Part shown: in pieces, positions 46,855 through 56,710 of the stretch
Numbering within the stretch: the stretch's first letter is position 1
Layout of the letters: every line of letters begins with the position of its first letter
From: Phymatolithon calcareum
Taxonomy: Eukaryota > Rhodophyta > Florideophyceae > Hapalidiales
Length of the DNA stretch: 64,000 bases
Assembly (NCBI GenBank): GCA_977006965.1
Contig: OZ345370.1
Span: forward strand, 186,001-250,000
Direction: 5' to 3'
The notes under the pieces: generated by a model
Told to the model about the DNA's origin: nothing
What the model saw: the letters and a program-made list of their open reading frames with translations, nothing else
Databases searched by the model: none
Position numbers and translations under genes: made by a program

Positions 46855-47781
46855 TGACGAGTACTGAAGTTGGTTCTCGGGCGTGCAAAAATTAGGGAAG
46901 AGAAAAAGGTTCAGTGTTCATAAGGGCGTGTGCGACGAAGAGTTGACATACAGTACAACTGTACATTGTCGGCCGGGTGATGATATTAAATTATGACCGA
47001 AGAAGCTTCCTATGTTACAGATCACTCTTTTCAAAAATGAACAGGAAACAACCTTTGTCAGGTGCGCACAGGCAGTGAAGAAAAGTCATAGAATTTGAAA
47101 CTATGAATCAGGTATATATGCGGACCGATCCATATATTTGATCAATTCTGCATTAACATGCAGTTCTGAATTTTTCTTCCACGTGCCTGTCTACAGTGCA
47201 CCGGGGAATCACAGCAGCATTTGGCCCAAATAAAGGAAAAAATTGTCGGGCCAAAATGCTGCCGTACCCCGCAGTGTGCATGTATGATCAGTTGCTCTCA
47301 ATTAGTGAATTGAATGTAATCGTATACCCCTGACACGACGTGTTCGAGAACGTCACCAAATTTGCGCTCACTGGTTACAGAGTGCTAAGCATCTGACAGT
47401 GTCTATGCGTCTCTATCGCCTTAATCCATGCGGTTTGTGCACTGGCCACAGGCTATGAATCGAAACTACTGGCACAAAATCCCGTATTTGTGTGCAACTA
47501 TGCACTAGCTGTGCATATTCCTAATCTTGCTGTTTAGTCATTATTTTTGAAAACAGAATGGACGCGCGATCATTAGCCCCCGAACATCCACCACGGCAAA
47601 TACATGCGTACATATTTGACAGTCAATCTGGTTTAATACTTGTTTTTTTGATGCGATTCAAATATATTTGTTGAATAAACGTGTTTGATGGTTGTATGGT
47701 CACAGATGAAGCCCCGTGTACAATGTTCCGTGATAAATTATTATAACCCGGGCGACAACCCCTTCTTGTTAACATTGTACA
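46855..47781. other. Upstream region of the NLR-like gene
   Basis: AT-rich, no coding signal. It ends at the GTTGTACTA target site of the foldback element. Confidence 0.45.
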
Positions 47782-47790
47782 GTTGTACTA

Positions 47791-48430
47791 ACTCGACCTT
47801 ATCCGACCCGACTTTTGCAGGTGCCGTGGCGCCGCCGTGGCGCTCCGTGGGGCCAATAGCCCCCACCGGCCCTGGACCAGGACCTTTCAGCAAACCTTTT
47901 CATACCACTTCCCGCCCTGTTCAAATTGTCCGCCGCCGCCAACCGCCCGCCGCCCAAGGTCGAGTATAATACTCGACCTTTTCCGACCCGACTTTTGCAG
48001 GTGCCGTGGCGCCGCCCTGGCGCTCCGTGGGGCCAATAGCCCCCACCGGCCCTGGACCAGGACCTTTCAGCAAACCTTTTCATACCACTTCCCGCCCTGT
48101 TCAAATTGTCCGCCGCCGCCAACCGCCCGCCGCCCAACGCACCGCCCTGCCTAGCCCGCCGCCCAACACACCGCCCAACACACGGCCTGCTAAGCCCGCT
48201 GCCTAACGCACCACCGTGCCAAGCCCGCCCCGCAACATACCGCACTCCCGCCGTCCATCGCACTGCCTGCCAAGCTCGCCGCCCAACGAACCGCCCTGTC
48301 AATTCCGCCGCCCAACGCACCGCCCTGCCAAGCCAGCCGCCGAACGCCGCCGCCCAACACGCCGCACAACACACCGCCTGCCAAGCCCCCTGCCCAATGC
48401 ACCACCCTGCGAATACCCCCCGCCGCACTC
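47791..48430 (+). repeat. Left inverted arm with CCGCCCAACGC subrepeats
   Basis: Pairs with 50,340-50,842. The Pro/Cys-rich or Gly/Trp-rich ORFs read from it are repeat translations, not genes. Confidence 0.8.
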
Positions 48431-48599
48431 ACGCGGCTGTCGCATGCACCTGCAGCGCGACGCCGCACAGCTTGTTGCGGGTGCGCTGATGCGTCCGAAG
48501 TGCGCCCGCATCCGAGTCCGGGATCACGATGAATTATCATGATTGGCACGCACCGCTCGATGGAGCGCGGAATTTGTTCAGCGTAAACCTGCGGTCATT

Positions 48600-49210
48600 G
48601 AGAATATGGTCCACGGACGTTAATGACCATACCAGTGGAGATGGCCATTAGTGAAGATGAATGATGTTGCTCCACCTCTGACGTGCAGCTTCGCCCAATT
48701 GAAGCGGTCATTCAAAATTTGGAAATTGTAATTGGTACGCGGAGTGGTCGCAAATTGGTTCTGGACACTATTGAAAGCATTTTGCGCTTCCGCGACGGTG
48801 CCAATTTCCGAGGCTACGTCGCCGACGGTTTCCATTTTGACGTTCATTATTCCTCGAAGATATTACCCATGCTTGTGGAGATTGGCTTTGGTGATGATGA
48901 ATCTCCATGATGTGCTGTTTCACCCGAATGATGTCGTTGTTCAAGTTTTTATGACAAATTAGTTGTTGGCACTACTGACAACAAAGGGTACTTCCGCGAT
49001 GATGCCAATTACGGAGGATACGGTGCCTACAGTTTGCCCACGGACGTTAATGATTCATCGAATAGATTGCGTATGCTAGTAGATGTGGCCGTTGAGGACG
49101 ATGAAAGATGTTGCTTCACCTCCATGGTGTGCTGCTTCGCCCGATTGATGTCGTTCGGTTGTTGACACTATTAACAACATACCGCGCTTCTGGGATGAAA
49201 CGCCAACATT
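48600..49210 (+). repeat. Degenerate ~230-bp tandem repeats (inverted partners at 49,930-50,300)
   Basis: Shared words recur in order: GCTTCGCCC(G/A)ATTGA, GGACACTATTGAAAGCAT, GCGATGATGCCAATTACGGAG, CCACGGACGTTAATGATTC. The same words occur reversed at 49,930-50,300. Confidence 0.65.
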
Positions 49211-49476
49211 TATGTTTTGACGTTGCCTACAGGGTGTACTGTAGCTGGTTCGGCGGAAGCGGCGGAGTCCTTGTCCGAGAGCGGGCAAAGAAACAAGTGC
49301 ATCCTCTTTAGCGGTGGGTCCTCCAGTTCTACGATGCTTCTTTGGCGTATCGTGCCGCGTACAAGCGGCAATACAGGTGACCTTCTTTTGACATGTGACG
49401 GGAGAAATTTGCAGAGCAACGTAAAGGCGGGAACAAAAACATTCTCGCAACATTGCCCTTCAATCGCCATATCTAG

Positions 49477-49835
49477 GACCTGCACAAGCGGCGCAGGTCT
49501 AGTGCTAAGGTAGAGCGCATTGACGGCATCGTTGTATTAATACGCGCTAACAATAGAGAAATGGACTCGCCTTTTAATTTCCAAGCTCCCCTTTCAGCGT
49601 CTTGTCCGCGAGGTGACGCAGGACCTGGACAAAGCGGACGACTGGACTGGTGGAGGCACAAAGGCTATTCGTTGGAAGGTGGAGGCATTCAGCGCGCTCC
49701 AGATGGCTGCTGAATCGTTCCTTGTCAATTTATTTGAAGAGAGCTACTTAGTTACACTTATAGCTAAAGTGGCGACGTTGCGAAAGGAACACATGAAAGT
49801 TGTTTTACGCATAAGGAACAATACGGGGAGAGTTG
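49477..49835 (+). pseudogene. CENP-A/cenH3-like histone H3 fragment
   Basis: After a basic stretch (HKRRRSSAK, then RIDGIVVLIR, comparable to the H3 GTVALREIR) a 2-nt shift leads into a long frame. It reads EKWTRLLISKLPFQRLVREV, then a loop 1 about eight residues longer than H3 (DKADDWTGGGTKA), then IRWKVEAFSALQMAAESF, LVNLFEESYLVTLIAKVATL and RKEHMKVVLRIRNN. This covers the whole histone fold. The Trp in loop 1/helix 2, the longer loop and the AYLLTL-like SYLVTL favour a cenH3 over canonical H3. The reading ends exactly at a GGTAAGT donor-like site (49,836). No in-frame ATG upstream. It lies in the middle of the foldback element. cenH3 replaces H3 at centromeres; this copy is probably non-functional. 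Confidence 0.72.
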
Positions 49836-50339
49836 GTAAGTGTTTCAAAATAAAGGCTTGCATCGCAAACATAAGGACGAATATGACGAAACATTGCCGC
49901 CGAATCGATACGCAATATATTTCCTCACCAGCATTGTCCAGTGTCAGTGATGAATCATTTCCGTCCGTGGACAAACCGTCAGCGCCCTCGCCTCTGTAAT
50001 TGGCATACTTTCGGAGGCGTGCTATACTTTCAATAATGTCAAGAACCGATTTGACATCATTGAGCCTGCCCATTGCACTCTGACACAATTGAAGGGCAAC
50101 ATCAATCAAGCGAAGCAGCACGTCACGGATATAGAGCAACTTCTTTCATCGTCCCCAACGGCCATTTCCGTGAGCATGTGCAATGTCTTCGATGAAGCAT
50201 TAACGTCCGTATGCAAGCCGTCGGCGCCGTAGGCTCCGTAATTGGCATCATCGCGGAAGCGCACTATGTTGCCAATAGGGCCGATATCTGATTCGCCATC
50301 ATTATGCCGTGCCAATTACTCTCCAAAACTTGAACAACG

Positions 50340-50842
50340 ACACCTTTTGATCGAGTATTAGGGCGGTTCGTTGGGCGGCGGGGGGTATTCGCAGGGTGGT
50401 GCGTTGGGCGGGGGGCTTGGCAGGCGGTGTGTTGTGCGGCGTGTTGGGCGGCAGGCTTGGCAGGCGGTGTGTTGGGCGGCGTGTTGGGCGGCGGCGTTCG
50501 GCGGCTGGCTTGGCAGGGCGGTGCGTTGGGCGGCGAGCTTGGCAGGCAGTGCGATGGACGGCGGGAGTGCGGTATGTTGCGGGGCGGGCTTGGCACGGTG
50601 GTTCGTTAGGCAGCGGGCTTAGCAGGCCGTGTGTTGGGCGGTGTGTTGGGCGGCGGGCTAGGCAGGGCGGTGCGTTGGGCGGCGGGCGGTTGGGCGGCGG
50701 CGGAAAATTTGAACAGGGCGGGAAGTGGTATGAAAAGGTTTGCTGAAAGGTCCTGGTCCAGGGCCGGTGGGGGCTATTGGCCCCACGGAGCGCCACGGCG
50801 GCGCCACGGCACCTGCAAAAGTCGGGTCGGATAAGGTCGAGT
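50340..50842 (-). repeat. Right inverted arm of the foldback element
   Basis: Reverse complement of the left arm's outer ~170 bp and C-rich subrepeats, with a few subrepeats gained or lost. Confidence 0.8.
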
Positions 50843-50849
50843 GTTGTAC

Positions 50850-51730
50850 CAGGGGAATGTTAGAGGGGGAGTAAAGCAAACCCCTTTTCTACCCTCCCAG
50901 TGATTGCTTTGCGCGTATGAAACACTACAAATGTATCATAGAAGTATGTGAGAAATAGAAGAATAGCTGTAAGTCTTTCGCGAACATTACGAGTTCGTAA
51001 TGTGAGCGAGGCTCTCGTTGCAGATCCATTTCGTGGTGAGAATAAATGGAATTAATGTTTTCTGGTTCTCGATGTGCACTGTGCACAAATCGGCCATGGC
51101 GCATCATTTATAGTTTTCGCAAATATTATTCTTCGTGTCAGGCTTTTGAAATGTCTCAGATGCCTCGAGCTCTTGCTTCGTTGCAATCGGCAGGCGGTGG
51201 TGTGGTTCAAGATTCTATTACCGTTCGGCGAGTGGGAGCTATATGGACCCTTCGGAAATATTATCTGACTCCAGCTCATCGTCAAGTGCACGGGTTGCGA
51301 GCAGGGCCGGAAATTGCAAAGGAGACCGCCGTGGCTACACGATTCCGATACGCAAGAAATGTCCATCACCAAATCCCAGATCGAGTCCTGTGAAAAACAG
51401 CAAATCGCAGAAAACCACGTATCCGGATTTTCAAAATTTATTCCCATCCGGCCTAATTGCACACATCAGACCTGTGCCAGCTAAAGCAGACTTTACTGCA
51501 CAGTCCATGCACTGTAAATCTTCATCTAGACGTCGAAGTCGCCCTGGCACTTCCCTATTGGAAAACGACCAACTTCGTCCTACTCATACCCCCATGAGCA
51601 CCTAATTTTAACATTACATTTTTGATACTGCCAAATGCTCATAATTTACCTAACACAACTCTTGCGTCTTTTTTGCTTTACTTTATGTAACATAAAATTT
51701 TTGCTTTACTCCCCTTCTAACATTCCCCTG
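50850..51730. mobile_element. Inverted-repeat DNA element, 881 bp
   Basis: The ends are a 31-bp inverted repeat beginning CAGGGGAATGTTAGA, followed by (G/A)GGGGAGTAAAGCAAA, with one mismatch. The 7-bp direct repeat GTTGTAC abuts both ends (50,843-50,849 and 51,731-51,737). The CAGGGG end is hAT-like, but a 7-bp (or 5-bp TTGTA) duplication is not standard. The interior has ORFs up to 136 codons with no recognised domain. The foldback element inserted right at its left junction. Confidence 0.65.
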
Positions 51731-52726
51731 GTTGTACTGTATGTCAAGATTGCAGAAAATATCAGTAAATTTACACTGTGATTCGAATCTCGACATAGGC
51801 GAAATCTCGTGATATGAGCGAGATATGGCTTTCCCCCACTCCAGGGAGCCCTATCAAATCATAACCATGTACTGTAATTCGAAAATATCGAATTTATGAC
51901 ATGTACTGTAAGGCTCGCAATGAACCCTAGCCCACTATTCGCGTTTTCATTGGCAGAGGATGTCCCAAGGCGTATGAAACCTCGGATCTCATAACGGTCC
52001 GCACCACTGCACTCCAACGCAAAGGCTCCATTTCAACAAAAGCAGCAAAGTGATCTACAGTAAATTCTAAAACCTACCAGGACCTCTGAACTCCAAAAAG
52101 GGATCTCGAGGGGGAAAATCAATTCGCTTCCCGTGCCGCATCGAATCTTTTCGCTTTTCCTGGGCGGCGACGCGCGCGGGGGAGCTTGCGAAGTCCCTAG
52201 TCGTCTCTGCGCCGAAGCGCCATGGGCGAGTTTATCGACTTGCCGAGTCTGCCGTGCCGTGCAGCGATCCACGCCGGGGGGTTAATATTCACTAAGGAAA
52301 ACTGTTGTCGGGAAACGATGGTAGAGTGAAAAATGTGGCACCTTCCTTCCCCTTCCATGTGCTACAAAAGAATTTCTGGTAGTGTATTTCTAAACTTGCT
52401 TAGCAATGCTGAATAGGGTTAGCTATTCTATTCGAATTGCTTTGTCGTACAGTACAAATTTAATTTCAAATTCGGATGCATCGCCTGAAAAATGCTTCGA
52501 TTTTGACTGCAAATGCAGTTCAACGCTTTGTAATGAAGCGGTAACTGGCACTTCGGTAGGAATGCACGGACTGAAAATTCAAAAGATATGGCAACTATCA
52601 CTTTGCACTTCGCACCTCGTGGTCAGCGCCGAGATACAATGCCCGCGCTTCTGATACGCACAGTGAGCTGTAAGAGATAGGTGGACATGGAATCCTATGC
52701 TGTTCTGGTTTGAGTGTCTCGGGACG
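51731..52726. other. Relic of GST-locus flanks without the GST
   Basis: Positions 51,923-52,018 match the 5' flank of the GST gene (61,201-61,343), and 52,287-52,440 match its 3' flank (62,298-62,460). Positions 52,480-52,720 match 63,640-63,880. The GST coding part is replaced by 270 unrelated bp. No gene here. Confidence 0.6.
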
Positions 52727-54018
52727 GCCAATTCGTTTGCAAAATGTCCTACCAGGGACATACAGCGCTGAATTGAAGGGAACGATCCCACCTTGGAGAA
52801 TACAAAAGACTCCACAGACTCTCTCGAGAATAATTCTCAGATGCGGAGATGAGGAAAAGTCTCGTCGAAAACCTTCAAACATTCATCCACATCCTTCACT
52901 TTCCAGAACTCATGCTCGGGTTTCAAAACGACCACTGCGTCACGAACAGACGAAGGATCCGGGCCGACAAGTTGAAAGCCGAAATTGAACCGGCTGTGCG
53001 TTGGTACCTTTGAATGTCCGTACAATACATACGACGAGTGACTGTTCATTGGAATAGTCTCACCGTCAGCACGTTTCACAACAGGTGAATCCACAGTCGT
53101 GATTGCGCGAAACGACATCGCTACAGCCGCCGAACGCGTCTTATACAGTTCGAACCCTTTAGAACTCAGGACACCACCCTTACCTTCAAGAGCAGCACGC
53201 ACAGCCGACCATGCACCATTGCAAGCAACAACAATCTGTGCAGGGAGAGACCCGAAGAGATGCTCCAATATTTGAACAATGAGAACTTACTCTAGGGTTA
53301 GTTCTGGCATTAATTAACGCATTCTGCATTAAAGAAAAGAAAGAAAAGCAACAAAAAAGTCTGCGTACACAACGTTTTCCCCATCTTCCGCTTCCACATC
53401 CACAAACTTGAATCTCGCACCACCGTCCTTCAGAGCTTCAATGCCCACAACATGGGACCCCCAACGAATTTCAAAATCCGGATGACGGGCCGCAAGCGTG
53501 TCCTGCAGTGCAACCATGAGTTCCCCGCGCAGTATCCATATCGGGAAATTGATGTTATAAATTCCTTGGTGCCGTCCTCACGGACCACGATAATTTTCCG
53601 CTCTGGCATTGCTGACGCGCGCGCCAGAATACGGTCCATCACGCCGGGGAGAAGGCGCAGCAATTTCAGTCCGCGCTCGAACAATGCGAAGCTATAACCG
53701 CGGGTGCGTGCTCGGGAAGTTGGACGCAACGATCGTTAGAGGATGGTGAGATCCTGGAAGCCGAGCTCGGCGAGCATGAGCGCTGTGGAAAGTCCCGCTG
53801 GTCCGGCACCGACAATCACGGTGCGTGACGCTTTCAGTGGGCGGATGGGCCGCTCTGTCATGACTGGCGTTCGAAGAGGGCATTGTGCGCGCCGCTGACC
53901 GCGACGTAGTCGCGGTGGTCCTGTGATGAATGCCAGAGACGACATAGAGACGTTTGTCGAGAGAATTGTTGAGCGAGAAGGGATGTGTGCCGTTCCGTGT
54001 TGGACAAGTGGAAGCCAT
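52727..54018 (-). pseudogene. KMO-like FAD monooxygenase, broken copy
   Basis: Clear minus-strand matches to the intact gene (GAGPAGLSTALMLAELGF, ACNGAWSAVRAALEGKG, FETFP-type end), but disrupted. The GD motif and C-terminus are lost at 52,727. A 114-bp insert splits it at 53,235, and a ~10-bp deletion near 53,555 and a stop at 53,739 break the frame. The DG motif reads ACNGAW, with Asp changed to Asn. The ~85 bp present in the copy A leader is absent here. Confidence 0.85.
53235..53348 (+). mobile_element. Short A-rich-tailed insertion, SINE-like
   Basis: 114 bp absent from copy A. It is flanked by the 10-bp direct repeats GCAACAACAA (53,225-53,234) and GCAACAAAAA (53,349-53,358), and ends in an AAAGAAAAGAAAGAAAA tail. 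Confidence 0.6.
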
Positions 54019-54149
54019 ACCTTCCCCTCACGGTGCGCTCTCTGATCCTTGACGAGCCAAGTGCTGTGTTTGGCGCGGTCGTTCGTCACATCGATCGACT
54101 AGAGTAGCGTCCAGCAGACAGCTAAGGCCAGTACCAAAAGAATCGCAAC

Positions 54150-55409
54150 TCCGCATATGCGCGGCGTCGTTAATTGGGAACATTGTCACAAAGTTCGGTA
54201 CGGCACACAGTAGTATTGTGGAAAACATTCGGCAATGGGGGGATGAAAAGCGTTTGGGTAGCGTTGTCAGCTTCGAGCGGAGATTGACGATTCACTCTGT
54301 GCCTCAGGTCTGGCGGGCATGCATGAGTCAAATCTTCACGAAGAACAACCTTACCTGAAGTGCTTGAATTATTCATTCTCTCCTTGTCATCGTAAACGAC
54401 ATAGAGTGCAGTATTGGAGGAATACTCCAAACCTTGAAGTTAAAGGAAAACACAAGACTCTTTCGGAAAACATTTCTGATTTTTTTGAAGCTGGGGAAAA
54501 GCTTTCCTCAGAAAAGATGTAACAATCATCCACCCTTTTAGCACTCCAAATGTCATGCTTGGGCCGCTGCGCATTGGTGCCCAGTCGAGGCGACAGAGGG
54601 CTCAGGCTGACTGAAAAGAATGCAATTTGAATCATCACTACGCCGGTACCGTGGAAGTGGCGAAAATAGAGTACAACGCATCTTTATCCACCGTCACCGG
54701 CTGAGCGCCAAGAACAGGTGCATTATTTCGAACGCTAGTACTTTGGAAACAGAAATTGTCTTGTATAACAGGAACTCTCCGCAGCTTACACATCATTGCG
54801 ATCCGTCAGTAGCAAGCACGAGATCCGCATGCACAACTTTTCCGCGAATTCCACTGCCTCCTCCACGAACGTGACTGTGGCGCCCCGCTTTCAAACACTC
54901 AACGCTCACGACCCGGGAACCGCAACGAATTTCAGAGGCGAATCACCGCGAAAATTGCATCCTTCAACACGACCAAGAACTCTCAGCCCAGCATCCAGAT
55001 TGGAATATTCATGGCAGTGGGAAGCGGTATAAAAACAACTCAATTTTTCAATCTCGACTCACGGACGCACGCGCTAACTTGCGGTCCATCACGCCGTGTA
55101 GGAGATGCTGCATAGTTCATCCGGCCCAAAAGCGCAGCCGCGACAACAGGTAGACAACGGAAGAAGAAGTGACCTTTCGACAATGGTTAGGTCCTGGAAG
55201 ACGAGCTCGGTGAGCATGAACGCTGCCGGAAGTCCGGGCGGCTTCGCGGCGAAAATGAGCGTTTGTGTTGCTTTCAGCGACCGCCCCGATCGCGTCGTGA
55301 CTGGGCATACATTGCTACATTTCGCTCGTGCCGGATCACGACGCGACCGAAAAATTCCTATCAAGGAAGCGTACGGTAAGACAAACACTATTGATCGTTC
55401 ACGAAACAT
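54150..55409 (-). pseudogene. Decayed FAD monooxygenase paralogue (copy B)
   Basis: Duplicate of 21,980-23,200. Recognisable pieces: SGKVVLREDLTHACPPDL (GD motif) and, near 55,190-55,300, SLKATQTLIFAAKPPG with FMLTELVFQDLTIVERSL (Rossmann motif with Gly residues lost). Confidence 0.7.
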
Positions 55410-56710
55410 AGATTCAAATTGTGGAATGGCACATTTTGAATCTATTTCGAAGAACTAAGTCGTTCTGCTACTGTATTGGTTATATTTCGGCAATTCAAGA
55501 TCATTTATGAAAAGTTTTAAACTCTGGTAATATTTTCTGAACGATTGTTCGATTTGTTTACAAGCACTTTGCATGAGCCCTGCGTTCGACTGGGAATTGA
55601 GGAAAGGAGGTGAGCAGGAGGGCATCCCGCACACTACATGAAGCTGTGCGGGCCCGTTTATTGAGTGGAGAGTACTCGTAGAGAGAGTTACTGTCTCCAA
55701 CAATGATGAAAGGGAAGCGAAGAGAGAGGGTTGCTCAAAATTGTCTTGGTCATGTTTGTCAGATTGGTATCTTGCGCAAGGAGAAGACTAACGAGCGGGA
55801 AAGGAGGCCGTAAACTAATGGGAATCGGACAGAAGCAAATGGAGAAGAATCTTCGATGTGACCCACGAAGACTGGACCATCCTGGTGACCTGAAGAGGGT
55901 AGATTGCCAGGACATGTTCTTCCTGAGCCCTTATGGCATAATCCTGCTGCATAGTATTGGAGCACTGTGGCCAGCGATAAGTGCTCTTCGGTTCCGGGTC
56001 ATCATGAAGCGACCTTAAGCAGGGTCGACTTCCTTGGAAAAGGAGCAAAGATTCTGCAATTTCAACTTGCGGTGCTTCCAGTCTGCATAATATGTAGACG
56101 TGCACGTGGTTTCACCACTCTATGCACACCGCTACGATTTGTATCCTTCCGCCTAGTTCCGGTTCCGTCCTTCAATGCGGTGCCTCGAATTCGAAATTTA
56201 TTTTCATTCCCATGTTTATCGATCTTGTAGTCCCCATTTCGAAAAATAAAGGATAAGCGCGGTGCCGTGATCTTTGATGCCATGTTTGCGCGACGAAAAT
56301 GAAAAAAAAGTAACCACACTCATCTTCAGCACTTGTCGCCCACGCGCTGTTAGCAAGTTGACGTTGAGTTTTTCAAAAGGAAGGACGTGCGTGAATCGGA
56401 TATATGGTTGACCTCTTTAAAGAATTGAAGCAGATATCAAGTGCAGCTTGTTTGAGTCTATCGACATCCCAAATAGCGTCACCTATAGAACTTAATTTTG
56501 TAACATCGAAGCACATTTCAATATAAAGCAAACTCATTTGCAATATCGTCTTGAGCGGCGCATTACGGAAGAGAGCGTCGCCACAGGCAAAAAAAGGAAT
56601 TGAAATGTAATTTTTTTCTATTTCACGGACGTCCAACTGATTGCATGAAAGGCGAAATTTCAAGGCAGTCTTTTCACTGTTTGGAAAATTACGCGAGTTC
56701 AACTCCCCGT
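55410..56710. other. Duplicated spacer (copy B)
   Basis: Collinear with 23,201-24,647. It contains a 109-codon minus-strand frame (56,373-56,702), more open here than in copy A, leading toward an AAG|GTGAGT-type donor region. Product unknown. Confidence 0.35.

Larger units (their letters stand above)
47791..50842. mobile_element. Foldback / Mutator-like element with long composite inverted arms, 3.05 kb
   Basis: The outer ends ACTCGACCTTATCCGACCCG are inverted copies, and the similarity continues for about 500-650 bp into each arm. Flanking 9-bp direct repeats GTTGTACTA (47,782-47,790) and GTTGTACCA (50,843-50,851) match at 8 of 9, a length typical of Mutator-like insertions. Arms contain tandem C-rich subrepeats (CCGCCCAACGCACCGCCCTG), and inside them degenerate ~230-bp repeats also lie in inverted orientation. 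The left arm has an extra copy of the outer ~170 bp (47,966 on). No transposase seen; the centre carries a histone H3-like fragment. Confidence 0.8.

Noticed and set aside
47799-48542. Pro/Cys-rich and Gly/Trp-rich ORFs (also at 50,264-50,834)
   Set aside because: Products of the C-rich subrepeats in the foldback arms, open on both strands and inverted between the arms.
51046-51605. Gene inside the 881-bp inverted-repeat element
   Set aside because: Overlapping ORFs on both strands, no start context or domain; recorded only as element interior.
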